Source of the DNA: a virus
Length of the DNA stretch: 64,000 nucleotides
Virus record (IMG/VR): IMGVR_UViG_3300037042_006682
Location: 62,001 to 126,000 of that record
Strand: one strand, 5' to 3'
This document shows positions 41,146 to 49,001 of this stretch, piece by piece. Positions within the stretch are counted from its first letter, which is position 1; every line of letters starts with the position of its first letter. The position numbers were made by a program, and so were the translations under genes. Under the pieces are notes generated by a model that worked only from the letters and a program-made list of their open reading frames with translations, had not been told where the DNA came from and did no database searches.

Positions 41146-41183
41146 GAAGGATTGATACTCAACTCCACGATTACACAAGGCAA

Positions 41184-41567
41184 TCACCGCTTTTTCCACT
41201 CATCCTCGTGGACAAAAGCACGCAGGATCGCGGCCACGCCCCCCTCGGCCTCCTCCGGGGGCACGCTGGTGCGCGCCTGCACCGCGGCCACCGCGCGCCC
41301 CACCCCGTCCCCCGCCGCGGCCAGCGCGTCCACCTGCACCTGCAGGGCATCCGCGCGCTCCCGGTGCTGCTTGAGGGCCGCCACCATGCCGAGGCGCGCC
41401 CGCTCCAGGGCCCCCACCTGGACCTCCGCCGCGACGAGGGCCTGCCCCAGCGCCGCGACCTCGCGCTCCACCCGCGCGAGCCCCGCCGTCAGCGCCCGCA
41501 CGGTCCCCGCCAGCTCCGCGACCCGCGCCTCCACCCCCACCCACGAGGGCGCCCGCGGCGGCGTCAC
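41184..41567 (-). CDS. Coiled-coil protein
   Basis: 127 residues, GTG start overlapping the membrane protein stop (GTGA). Long Ala-rich coil (VAELAGTVRALTAGLARVEREV). Last gene of the structural run. Partner of the upstream membrane protein perhaps. Confidence 0.6.
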   Translation of the reverse strand: MTPPRAPSWVGVEARVAELAGTVRALTAGLARVEREVAALGQALVAAEVQVGALERARLGMVAALKQHRERADALQVQVDALAAAGDGVGRAVAAVQARTSVPPEEAEGGVAAILRAFVHEDEWKKR

Positions 41568-42178
41568 GAGCGGCCCCGCACCCCCGCCCCGTCCGCCTCC
41601 GTCACCGTCTGGAACGAGGCCGTGATGGCCTCCCCGAGCGGCCCCTCGTCCCCCGCCATCGGCGGCGGCGCCACCGTGGGCACCGGGGGCGGCCCCAGCG
41701 GCGCGGGGACCCCGCCCATGCGCACCACCCACGCGGCCAGCGCCACGGCCACCCCGTGCGCCGCCTGGCGCCACGACGTGGGGAGCGCCCCGAGCCCCAG
41801 CCCGAGCCCCCGCGCCACCGCCAGCAGCAGCGCCAGCCCGTGGACCCCCCACACCGCCCCGGCCTCGTGGCCATCGGCCCCGCGCACCCCGCCCCCCGTC
41901 GCCCCGAGGGGCCGGTGCCAGCGCGCGAGCCCCATCACCAGCGCCGGGGGGAGCCCCCCCGCCACCAGCGCGTCCACCGCGTAGATCCCATGGCCATCCG
42001 CCCCCACCACGCGCAGGAGCCCCTCCACCGCCGCGCGGTCCAGGGCCTGGCGCCCCGCCGCCGCCCGCGTCCCCACGCGCGTCCCCAGCGCCGGCGTCCG
42101 CATCTGCCCCGCCAGCTCCGCCGCGGCCCCCGCCCGCGCCCCGTCCGGCCGCGTTGGCCGTCCCTGCTCGTCGCCCAT
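41564..42178 (-). CDS. Putative membrane protein
   Basis: 204 residues. A lysozyme- or loop-like middle (VDALVAGGLPPALVMGLARW), two hydrophobic segments (VHGLALLLAVARGLGLGLGAL; AAHGVAVALAAWVVRMGGV), Pro-rich end. Start ATG supported by AGAGGAGG; the frame stays open to GTG 42337, which would add a further hydrophobic N-terminus. Holin or internal virion protein are possible. Confidence 0.55.
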   Translation of the reverse strand: MGDEQGRPTRPDGARAGAAAELAGQMRTPALGTRVGTRAAAGRQALDRAAVEGLLRVVGADGHGIYAVDALVAGGLPPALVMGLARWHRPLGATGGGVRGADGHEAGAVWGVHGLALLLAVARGLGLGLGALPTSWRQAAHGVAVALAAWVVRMGGVPAPLGPPPVPTVAPPPMAGDEGPLGEAITASFQTVTEADGAGVRGRS

Positions 42179-42352
42179 CACGCGCCTCCTCTGCTGGATC
42201 GTCTCTGGGGTATTGTAGGCCGCCGCAGGGGCGCTATCAAGGCGACGCGCACGCGCATACGCAGGCACAACGCCACCAAAAAGAAGAGCCGCCGTGGTTG
42301 CACCCACGAGCGGCTCGAGTCGGTCCAGGACAAACACAACGACCAGGGCCTT

Positions 42353-42829
42353 TTACCCCACCGCACCGCCGCGTGTCAAGCCCTCCACAAGCGCCCGCAG
42401 GCGCTGGCTCAGCGACCGGGCCTCGCCCTTCAGCGTCCATGGCCCCTCGAACTCCGCGCGCCTCTTGCCCACGAGCTTGTAGTACTTCGCGTCCTTCGCG
42501 GCGTGGTTCCGGTCCCGCTGGTGCCTCTGGATGTACTTGCGCCCGCGCGGCGTCTGCTGGTGCGGCTTCCGCCGCTTGAAGTACGGCAGCTTGGGCCCGT
42601 GGTGCAACGCCGCGACCCCGCGCGCGATGGCGTGCGCCTTCGGGGCGTCCGAGCGCCGCGGGGGCGTCTTCTTCCGCAGCCCCCCCACGATCGCCACCAC
42701 GGCGTGCCGCGTGTAGGGGTCCGCCGCCCGCGGCTTCTGCACCTTGATCGCGGCCCCCCCATGGGGCGTCTTCCCCTCGATCAGGGCCCGCAGGCGCGCG
42801 CTGAGCCGCTCCCCGCGCGTCAGCGCCAC
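42353..42829 (-). CDS. Leader-bearing basic protein (putative internal protein)
   Basis: 158 residues. N-terminal leader LSARLRALIEG with an LIE|G site, a strongly basic body (KLPYFKRRKPHQQTPRGRKY), and at the C-terminus a second leader-like SLSQRLRALVEG. GTG 42829 (4 nt after the previous stop) is chosen; ATG 42850 is an alternative. A basic packaged protein resembles T4-type internal proteins. Confidence 0.6.
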   Translation of the reverse strand: MALTRGERLSARLRALIEGKTPHGGAAIKVQKPRAADPYTRHAVVAIVGGLRKKTPPRRSDAPKAHAIARGVAALHHGPKLPYFKRRKPHQQTPRGRKYIQRHQRDRNHAAKDAKYYKLVGKRRAEFEGPWTLKGEARSLSQRLRALVEGLTRGGAVG

Positions 42830-42833
42830 GGCG

Positions 42834-43157
42834 TCAGAGGCTCCACGCATCCCAGACCGCCTCGAACTGCTTGTACGCCTCGGCCACGGCCGCCTGCGCC
42901 AGGAACAGCGTGTGGGCCTGCGTCGCCTCCCACGTGGCCTCGTAGTCCTTGCGCGGCACATCGACCTCGTAGTGCATCAGCGGGCGGATCCCCGCCATCT
43001 CCTCCCGCTTCGCCTTCAGCGCCCGCACCGCCTGAGCCAGGGCCTCGGCCGCCTTGAGGACGGGGTCCACCTTGGGCACCACCTTGCGGGCCTTGATGAC
43101 CGCCTCGGGGACCTTTACCTCGTCCAACTGCCGGATCAGCGCCTTCATGCTCCTCAT
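42834..43157 (-). CDS. Leader-bearing helical protein
   Basis: 107 residues. MRSMKALIRQLDE leader (LDE|V), then helices (LKAAEALAQAVRALKAKREEM). SD GGAGG, ATGA overlap. Part of the 42-54 kb leader family. Confidence 0.6.
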   Translation of the reverse strand: MRSMKALIRQLDEVKVPEAVIKARKVVPKVDPVLKAAEALAQAVRALKAKREEMAGIRPLMHYEVDVPRKDYEATWEATQAHTLFLAQAAVAEAYKQFEAVWDAWSL

Positions 43158-43513
43158 ACGGGCCTCCCCATCGCGAGTTCCCACGCGTCCGTCACGCCCC
43201 ACTTGGCCTCGTCAATAGCGATCAGTTGCTCCTGGTACGCCGCCATCGCCTGGCGGTCCGCCCGGTCCAGCCCCTTGACCAGCTTGGCCAGGTCCGCGAC
43301 CTCCTTGTCGAACCGCGCCACCGCCGCATGCACGCCCTTGAGCACGGCCTCCGTCGGCACGTGCATCTGCTGGTTCCGCTGGTCGATCTCGCGCCGCCGC
43401 GCCTCCTTCGACTGGAAGTCCCCCGGCGCCACCTCGCGCCGCCGCTGGACCCCCTCGATCACCGCGATCCGCCGCTTGACCCCCTCGATCACCGCGCTCA
43501 TCCGCTGTGCCAT
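43154..43513 (-). CDS. Leader-bearing helical protein
   Basis: 119 residues. Leader MAQRMSAVIEG repeated almost directly as KRRIAVIEG, then charged coil (ARFDKEVADLAKLVKGLD). SD GGAGGAG. Confidence 0.6.
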   Translation of the reverse strand: MAQRMSAVIEGVKRRIAVIEGVQRRREVAPGDFQSKEARRREIDQRNQQMHVPTEAVLKGVHAAVARFDKEVADLAKLVKGLDRADRQAMAAYQEQLIAIDEAKWGVTDAWELAMGRPV

Positions 43514-43515
43514 CG

Positions 43516-43860
43516 TCACTCCTCCGTGTCGGAGTGGGCCGCGCCGTGCGCGAACCCCACCTGGAATAGCAGCCCATCGACGGCCTTGTTCAGCGCGATC
43601 ACGGCCGCCTGCATGCGGGGGTCCGTCGCCGGGCGGTCCAGCCCCTGGACCAGCTCCGCCACGCGCCCCGCCGCCTGCTGCAGCGCCGCCGCCTTGGCCC
43701 CCGCGGCCTGGCGCGCGTTGGCCACGCCCCGCGCGTCCTGCGGGGAGCGCCACGCCACCTGCATCCCGCTGGTGACCTGCCCCCAGTTCGCGGGCACGCC
43801 CTCGGCCAGCAGGCCCGAGGCGACCAGGCTCGCCTCGATCATCGTGCGCATGCGCGTCAT
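43516..43860 (-). CDS. Leader-bearing helical protein
   Basis: 114 residues. Leader MTRMRTMIEA, Ala-rich helices (VANARQAAGAKAAALQQAAG). Shares the VAELVQGLDRP / LAKLVKGLDRA phrase with 43154-43513, so the two are likely duplicates. Confidence 0.6.
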   Translation of the reverse strand: MTRMRTMIEASLVASGLLAEGVPANWGQVTSGMQVAWRSPQDARGVANARQAAGAKAAALQQAAGRVAELVQGLDRPATDPRMQAAVIALNKAVDGLLFQVGFAHGAAHSDTEE

Positions 43861-43869
43861 GGCGCCTCC

Positions 43870-44259
43870 TTACTCGGTCGCACCCCTGAATTTCCATTCC
43901 TTCTTGGCGAAGTCGTACCACGCCTGTAGCAGCGTGATCCCATTGCTGCCGCCAGCCCTGTGCTCCCACGAAATATCCAGTGGGATCTGCATCATGTTGT
44001 GCTGGGCGCTGTAGTGCCCCGCGCCCTTCACGACCACCGTGCTCATCACGGCCTCGAAAACCCCCGCCTTGCCCACTAGCTCGTCGCTCTTCACGATCAA
44101 ACGCCAGGGTCCAGCAGACGACAACTTGGCCGTCAACTTCACCGGCACCTTGAGGGCCTTGGAGACCTGCTGCTCCAGCGGCTTGATGTCGATCTCGTCC
44201 TCGCTCGGACCCTCAGTGGCCTCGTGCAACCGCCCGATCAGGGTGCTCATCTTCTGCAT
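43870..44259 (-). CDS. Leader-bearing protein
   Basis: 129 residues. Leader MQKMSTLIGRLHEA (LHE|A), acidic spacer, then beta-rich domain (VKLTAKLSSAGPWRLIVKSDE, HYSAQHNMMQIPLDISW). Unknown domain. Confidence 0.6.
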   Translation of the reverse strand: MQKMSTLIGRLHEATEGPSEDEIDIKPLEQQVSKALKVPVKLTAKLSSAGPWRLIVKSDELVGKAGVFEAVMSTVVVKGAGHYSAQHNMMQIPLDISWEHRAGGSNGITLLQAWYDFAKKEWKFRGATE

Positions 44260-44327
44260 GGTATCTCCATTCTCAGGGGCGCCACCGGCGCCGCGTTTGC
44301 TACTTCGCGAGCCCCGCGCGCGCCGCC

Positions 44328-44849
44328 CTACGGCAGCACGTAAATGGTGCTGACCCCGCGCTTGCGCGCCTCCGCCTGGGCCGCCTTGACCGCCTCGGCA
44401 TAGAGCATGTTGCCGCCGGGGGCGAACGCCTCGTCCGACCGCATGTCCGGGTCCTGCGTGCCAATGCCGAACATCCAGTTGCCGCGCCCCTTCGGGGCCG
44501 CCCCGTGGTTGAAGCGGTACAGGTTGGTCTCCACGTTGACCTTGCCGGTCGCCTCTTCCAAGCGCCGGATCAGGCTCTGCATCTTCGTCATGGTGTCCTC
44601 ACCCTTGATGGCCCGCTCGTAGGCCGCATCTTTGCCATGGGCCGCCGCGTCGCGTCCATGCGCCCGGATCGCCCGCTTGCCCTTGGCCGTCTTGTGCTTC
44701 GTGCCGGGCTCGTAGTAGCCGGCCTTGTTCCCGCCCGCCTTGCAGATCGCGAAGGCCGCGCCCTTGTCCTTGCCACCCTTGGTGACGCCCGCCACGCAGT
44801 GCCGCATGTAGGCGTCCGCCCGCTCGATCAACGCTTGCATCGACTCCAT
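44328..44849 (-). CDS. Double-leader protein with CV...AIC motif
   Basis: 173 residues in one frame. First unit: leader MESMQALIERADAYM, HCVAGVTKGGKDKGAAFAIC (a phage head-protein-like CV..V..G..AxAIC motif) and a Lys/His-rich tract. Second unit: MTKMQSLIRRLEEATG (LEE|A) from residue about 87, then an independent alpha/beta domain. The internal ATG has its own GAGG, so both a fused and a separate product are possible. Confidence 0.65.
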   Translation of the reverse strand: MESMQALIERADAYMRHCVAGVTKGGKDKGAAFAICKAGGNKAGYYEPGTKHKTAKGKRAIRAHGRDAAAHGKDAAYERAIKGEDTMTKMQSLIRRLEEATGKVNVETNLYRFNHGAAPKGRGNWMFGIGTQDPDMRSDEAFAPGGNMLYAEAVKAAQAEARKRGVSTIYVLP

Positions 44850-44859
44850 GCTCGCCTAC

Positions 44860-45231
44860 TCACACGCTCGCCAGGATCCGCACGGGGACCGGGCTCGTCG
44901 GCGCCGTGGTCCCCGGCGTGCCGGGGCTCGTCACGCAGCAGCACGTGAGCCCCACCCCGAACGCCAGGCCCTCCGGCACCGCGAACGACCGCTTGACCGC
45001 CGCGGGGACCATCAGCACGAGGTGCGGGTCCACGGACCCCGGCGCCGCGCTCACCGCGTTGTAGAACTTCACGTAGCTGGGGGCCCCCGCGTTGCCCGTG
45101 TTGTCGGCCTCCACGAGGTACAGCGTGCAGGGCGCCCCGAAGAGGTTGTTCTGCGCCGTCACGCCGAGGGCCGTGTCCACCGCGAGGCGGGTCGCGACCG
45201 GGTTCACCTGGGTACTGACTGCCATCACCAT
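44860..45231 (-). CDS. Putative virion (decoration-like) protein
   Basis: 123 residues, beta-rich, no leader: VEADNTGNAGAPSYVKFYNA, HLVLMVPAAVKRSFAVPEGL and TSPVPVRILASV are phrases typical of small phage virion proteins. SD weak; preceded by the long GC palindrome at 45250-45275. Structural role is inferred from composition and position. Confidence 0.6.
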   Translation of the reverse strand: MVMAVSTQVNPVATRLAVDTALGVTAQNNLFGAPCTLYLVEADNTGNAGAPSYVKFYNAVSAAPGSVDPHLVLMVPAAVKRSFAVPEGLAFGVGLTCCCVTSPGTPGTTAPTSPVPVRILASV

Positions 45232-45249
45232 GCTCGTCCTCGTTTCCTC

Positions 45250-45275
45250 GCGCTGCGCATGCGCATGCGCAGCGC
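45250..45275. repeat. 26-bp perfect GC palindrome
   Basis: Longest member of the dispersed family: GCGC arms around TGCGCATGCGCATGCGCA (45254-45271), between the metallopeptidase stop and the next gene. Confidence 0.75.
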
Positions 45276-46648
45276 TACCTTACCACCGCGCCCCCCGCCC
45301 TGTCCGCAAACTCGCGCAGGAGGGCCCCGAGGCCCCCGTCAACCCCCTCGCTCTGTGCCGCCCGCCCCAGCGCCAGCGCCTCGAAGCGCGCCCGCTGCGG
45401 GCCCGTCAGCACCACGCCGTTATAGTCCCCCAGCACATAGGCCGCGAAGGTCTCCGCGAACTCCTCCACCGCCGACTCTGCCCCGTAGGCCGTCGGCGCG
45501 GGCACATACCCCGCCTGCGGGCCCTCGCGCTCCTGGTCCGCCTTGCTGCGCGGGTCGAACCACGCCGCGAAGCGCGCCCGCGCCCCCGCCTTCATCACCT
45601 TGTACCAATAGCGATGGCCTAGCTCGTGTACTGCGATCTCCGCCACCACATCGGGCGTCCACCACCCCTTTGGGTTCAGGACAATCTCCTCGCTCGTGTT
45701 GTAATGCCCCGCAACCTTAAAGTTCACCCCAGACTTAGCCTTCTTTAACGTAAGCGCACGCGCCACAGGACGCACAAAAATCTCCCCATACCACACGCCC
45801 CCCATCCCCCGCTGTACCAGCGCCCGCTGCGCCGCTTGCAACCCTGCATGCACAGCCCGCATTACACCTATGTTCACGCTGCGCTCCCCAACGGGCGCTC
45901 CCGCAATGTCATCGGATCGTGCCAGGGCACTCAAATCCACTTGTGCACCTGGATCTGTCACGACTTTCATGCGCCCTAGACTGTACTCTAGCGGCGGGGC
46001 CTCCGCGACGACCGCGGCCGTGTTCGGCGAGACCTGCAACAGTTTAAGATAGGCGCGCAAGGCCGCCTGCACCTCGATGTCGACCGCCTTAACCGCATTG
46101 CCCTCGTTGCGCATCTCAAGCTGCCACGAGGTTAGCTCCCCCTCGTCCGTGGCCCCCGTTTGCGAGCGATTGCCCATGCGATCATTAAAGGCGCGCTTGG
46201 CCTCCGAATCTGGATATTCTACATCGAACCATTGCTGCTCCCGCCCCATCATATTTTGTAGCGCCTTATGGGCTACATCCAGATGCGGCAAAACCCCCTG
46301 CTCCGGCGCCTTTGAAAGAGCATGCCCCGCCACACGGGCTGGCATCTTTAGCACGGCATAGGCTCCCGCTTTGTAAGGGCGCCGCTCCATCGCAGTAAGG
46401 GCCGCCTTCGCAACATCCTGCGGCACCGCTATCCCAGCCGCCCGCACCAAGGCATCCTTCAGCGCCGCGATCCGAGCCTGCCCCTCGGCAAACCACGCGA
46501 GCACCTGGCCGCGATCTTTAGGGTCGCGGATCTGCGCCACCGTGGCCGCGGCCTTCACCCACTGCCCCCACCACTTGCGGACCCCCGCCAGCCACGCCTT
46601 GGTGCCCGGCTCGGGGGCCGCCTCCAGCAGGGTCAGCAGCTCACGCAC
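45275..46648 (-). CDS. Leader-bearing zinc metallopeptidase (putative ejected protein)
   Basis: 457 residues from GTG. Leader VRELLTLLEAAPEPG (LLE|A). Helical first 200 residues, then a peptidase-like domain with VAEIAVHELGHRYW (HExxH, about residues 357-361) and ESAVEEFAETFAAYVLG supplying the Glu third ligand, the gluzincin arrangement. Overlap with the previous gene. If packaged and injected, it could cleave host proteins at infection; that is inference. Confidence 0.72.
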   Translation of the reverse strand: MRELLTLLEAAPEPGTKAWLAGVRKWWGQWVKAAATVAQIRDPKDRGQVLAWFAEGQARIAALKDALVRAAGIAVPQDVAKAALTAMERRPYKAGAYAVLKMPARVAGHALSKAPEQGVLPHLDVAHKALQNMMGREQQWFDVEYPDSEAKRAFNDRMGNRSQTGATDEGELTSWQLEMRNEGNAVKAVDIEVQAALRAYLKLLQVSPNTAAVVAEAPPLEYSLGRMKVVTDPGAQVDLSALARSDDIAGAPVGERSVNIGVMRAVHAGLQAAQRALVQRGMGGVWYGEIFVRPVARALTLKKAKSGVNFKVAGHYNTSEEIVLNPKGWWTPDVVAEIAVHELGHRYWYKVMKAGARARFAAWFDPRSKADQEREGPQAGYVPAPTAYGAESAVEEFAETFAAYVLGDYNGVVLTGPQRARFEALALGRAAQSEGVDGGLGALLREFADRAGGAVVR

Positions 46649-47036
46649 GGCGCACCTTCGCAGCCAGCGTACCGAGGGCGACCCCCCAGTCCGTCGCCGC
46701 GCTCGCCGCGCCCCGCAACCGCTGGTCCGCCGCCCGCACCGCGGCATCCTTCATCTGGTCCCCCGGCCAGAACAGCCCCATGCGGCCCAGCTCATAGCTC
46801 GTGGCTAGGGACCACACCTTCGCATCGTGCTTCTTCTTGACCAGGAGCACCTCGCGGTCAAAGCCCTCGACCCGCGCGTAGGCCCCCCAGTAGGAGCGCG
46901 CGGTCCCCGGCCGATCGCGCCCCATGATCCAGCCCTCCCACGTGATCGTCACGGGGCGCTTCGCCCCCGCCACCACCACGCGGACCGCGCCCGTGCCCTC
47001 GACCAGCGCCCGTAGGCGTGCGCTCAAGCAGGTCAT
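46641..47036 (-). CDS. Leader-bearing protein
   Basis: 131 residues. MTCLSARLRALVEG leader (LVE|G), nearly identical to both leader copies in 42353-42829, then a beta-rich domain (VAGAKRPVTITWEGWIMG). Good SD GAGGAGG. Confidence 0.6.
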   Translation of the reverse strand: MTCLSARLRALVEGTGAVRVVVAGAKRPVTITWEGWIMGRDRPGTARSYWGAYARVEGFDREVLLVKKKHDAKVWSLATSYELGRMGLFWPGDQMKDAAVRAADQRLRGAASAATDWGVALGTLAAKVRRA

Positions 47037-47046
47037 CGCGCCCTCC

Positions 47047-47904
47047 TCAGTCCATCGTGCTGAAGATGTGGTACGCCAGCTTCGCATCGGACAGCGCCTT
47101 GTACAGCTCGCGGAACGTCATGCGCTTGATGTCGCTGAGGTTCGCCTGCACCCACAGGTAAAAGGCCTTGATCGCCGTCTTCTTTGCCCCATAGGTCGGC
47201 GGCATGATGATCGGCGTGTCGTCCCCCCCGTGGCCCGGCCGCGGCTTCTCCGACACGGAGAAGTCCGTCAGGGAGGCCTCCAGCGTGAAGGTCGGCGTCT
47301 CGACCTTGATCTGCGCCCCCGCGGCGCCCTGCGCGGGCTCCACATCGACCCCGCGCGACGACCCCTCGGTGAACTTGACGCGGTCCGCATACGCGGCCTT
47401 CCCACTCTCGGCATCCCGCACCTGCGCCGCCGTCTCGCGCGCGATCTGCACGGCCTGCGCGTACCCCTTGGCCTTCGCAATCGCCTTCAAGCCAGCCTCT
47501 AGGATCGCCACCGCCTTGGCGCTAGCGAAGCCGTCGTTGCGCGGGTCGAACCCGCTGAGGGTGAACGAGGACACCGTCTTGCCGCGCTTGCCCGCGTTGG
47601 CGAGGTCCAGGACATGCAGGTTCGTCATGAAGCGGTGCAGGCGCATGCCGTTGCGCTCCACCGTCTGCGCCATGGGCACCCCCGCATTCTGGTCCACATA
47701 GAAGCGCTCGGGCGCCTCCGCCTTGGGCAGCGCCTGCTGCGTCGCCCCCTGGATCACCGCCGCCATGCCCTGCGCGGGGCTCGCCGGGGGCGCCGGGGGC
47801 GTCGCCACCGTCTGCCCCTTGGGGTCCTTCCCGCCGGGCAGCACGCGCAGGGTCACGCCCGTCTTCGTCGTCGTCTCCACCCGCTCCAATAGCTGCCGCA
47901 TCAT
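47047..47904 (-). CDS. Leader-bearing protein
   Basis: 285 residues. MMRQLLERVETT leader, Pro/Ala linker, then a mixed domain (FYVDQNAGVPMAQTVERNGMR; FTLEASLTDFSV) and C-terminal helix. SD AAGGAG. Unknown domain. Confidence 0.6.
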   Translation of the reverse strand: MMRQLLERVETTTKTGVTLRVLPGGKDPKGQTVATPPAPPASPAQGMAAVIQGATQQALPKAEAPERFYVDQNAGVPMAQTVERNGMRLHRFMTNLHVLDLANAGKRGKTVSSFTLSGFDPRNDGFASAKAVAILEAGLKAIAKAKGYAQAVQIARETAAQVRDAESGKAAYADRVKFTEGSSRGVDVEPAQGAAGAQIKVETPTFTLEASLTDFSVSEKPRPGHGGDDTPIIMPPTYGAKKTAIKAFYLWVQANLSDIKRMTFRELYKALSDAKLAYHIFSTMD

Positions 47905-47915
47905 GAGTCTGCTCC

Positions 47916-49001
47916 TTAGCTCCACGTCGAAGACGTGCCTTTACGGGCAATTTTATGATCGTCCAACCAGGCCCCTAAGTCCTTGTAGGCCACGCCCTTG
48001 AGGGCTGCGGGCTGCGCCTGCAGCAGCTTGAACAGCTTGGCCGCGGCACTCGGCCCCTTCTCCACGGTCCCCGTGTAGTAGGGGCTGCTCTGCTGGAAGT
48101 CGCTGTTCGGCGAGTAGGCGCGGAAGGTCTTCCACGTCACCTTGAGCGCGAAGTCCTTGCCGTCCACGACCAGCTCCGTGTCCCCGCCCTCGGGGGCCAC
48201 GCGGCCCGCCGGCACGGCCTGTTCCCGCCAGCTCCCCTGCTGCTGCAGCCAGTCCGGCCGGTGTGCCCCCTCCCACTTCGCGATGACCGCGCCCTGCGCC
48301 TCGGCCACCGCCTTCCCGACCTTGTCCTTGATCGCGTCGAAGCCGTCGCTGTCCGCGAGTTTGGCAAAATGCAGGATGTTCTGCGGGAGCATCGCGTCCC
48401 AGGCGCGCGCCATCTGCCCCCCGCGGTACCCCGTCCCCAGCTCGGCCACGCGCAGCTGGCGCTTCCCCTTCACGGGCAGCTCCTCCAGCCGGTAGCTCTC
48501 CCCGTAGTAGCCGATGGTGAGCCGCGCTCCCGCCCCTGTGAATACCATGGTGTCGTTGCTGCGCTTCTCCAGCTTCTCCAGCAGCACGCGCAGCGAGGCC
48601 TGCTGCGCCCCCTCGCTCCGCTCGCCCTGGCCCAGCGCACGGGAGGCCGCATCCTTCGGCGCGTACCCGTCCTTCTGCGCGGAGGCATACGCCTTCTGGA
48701 GGCGCTCCCACCACCCCGCCACGGCCTGCCCCGCTGCTGCCTCCGACTTAAAGGCCTGCCCCTGGAACATCGCCTCCCAGGTCGGCAGCCCCTTGCGATC
48801 GACACGCCACGCCGTGCCCTCGTTGTTATCCTGAATGATCCGCACGGCTACGTCCACGGGGCCCACCTTGAAGGTCCGCCCGTAGGCCATCCGCTTGCCA
48901 TCCGGGCTCGGGTGCTCCTCCCATCCCTTGAGGTAGAGCGCCTTCGCCTCCTTGTGTATGTCAAACTTCTCCAACAGGGTGTGTATCGTCGGGATAGTCA
49001 T
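47916..49001 (-). CDS. Leader-bearing two-domain protein
   Basis: 361 residues. Leader MTIPTIHTLLEKFD; first domain to about residue 135; then a second leader-like SLRVLLEKLEKRS in mid-chain (about 145-157) followed by a second beta-rich domain. TGATG coupling. The internal leader suggests fusion of two former internal-protein genes. Confidence 0.6.
   Translation of the reverse strand: MTIPTIHTLLEKFDIHKEAKALYLKGWEEHPSPDGKRMAYGRTFKVGPVDVAVRIIQDNNEGTAWRVDRKGLPTWEAMFQGQAFKSEAAAGQAVAGWWERLQKAYASAQKDGYAPKDAASRALGQGERSEGAQQASLRVLLEKLEKRSNDTMVFTGAGARLTIGYYGESYRLEELPVKGKRQLRVAELGTGYRGGQMARAWDAMLPQNILHFAKLADSDGFDAIKDKVGKAVAEAQGAVIAKWEGAHRPDWLQQQGSWREQAVPAGRVAPEGGDTELVVDGKDFALKVTWKTFRAYSPNSDFQQSSPYYTGTVEKGPSAAAKLFKLLQAQPAALKGVAYKDLGAWLDDHKIARKGTSSTWS

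Larger units (their letters stand above)
40502..41183. other. Gene-free region with iterons, palindromes and tandem repeats
   Basis: 682 nt, more AT-rich than neighbours. It contains three 12-nt tandem units (40677-40712), hairpins AACTCCC/GGGAGTT and CCCTGCGCGCAGGG (about 40746-40785), and copies of a GCGTACGC-linked element (40876-40960, 41032-41075, 41118-41145). No coding signal. It divides the early region from the structural region; origin, attachment or regulatory region are all possible. Confidence 0.7.

Noticed and set aside
40962-41183. 73-codon ORF in the gene-free region
   Set aside because: TTG start, crosses two iteron copies, no SD or recognisable composition.
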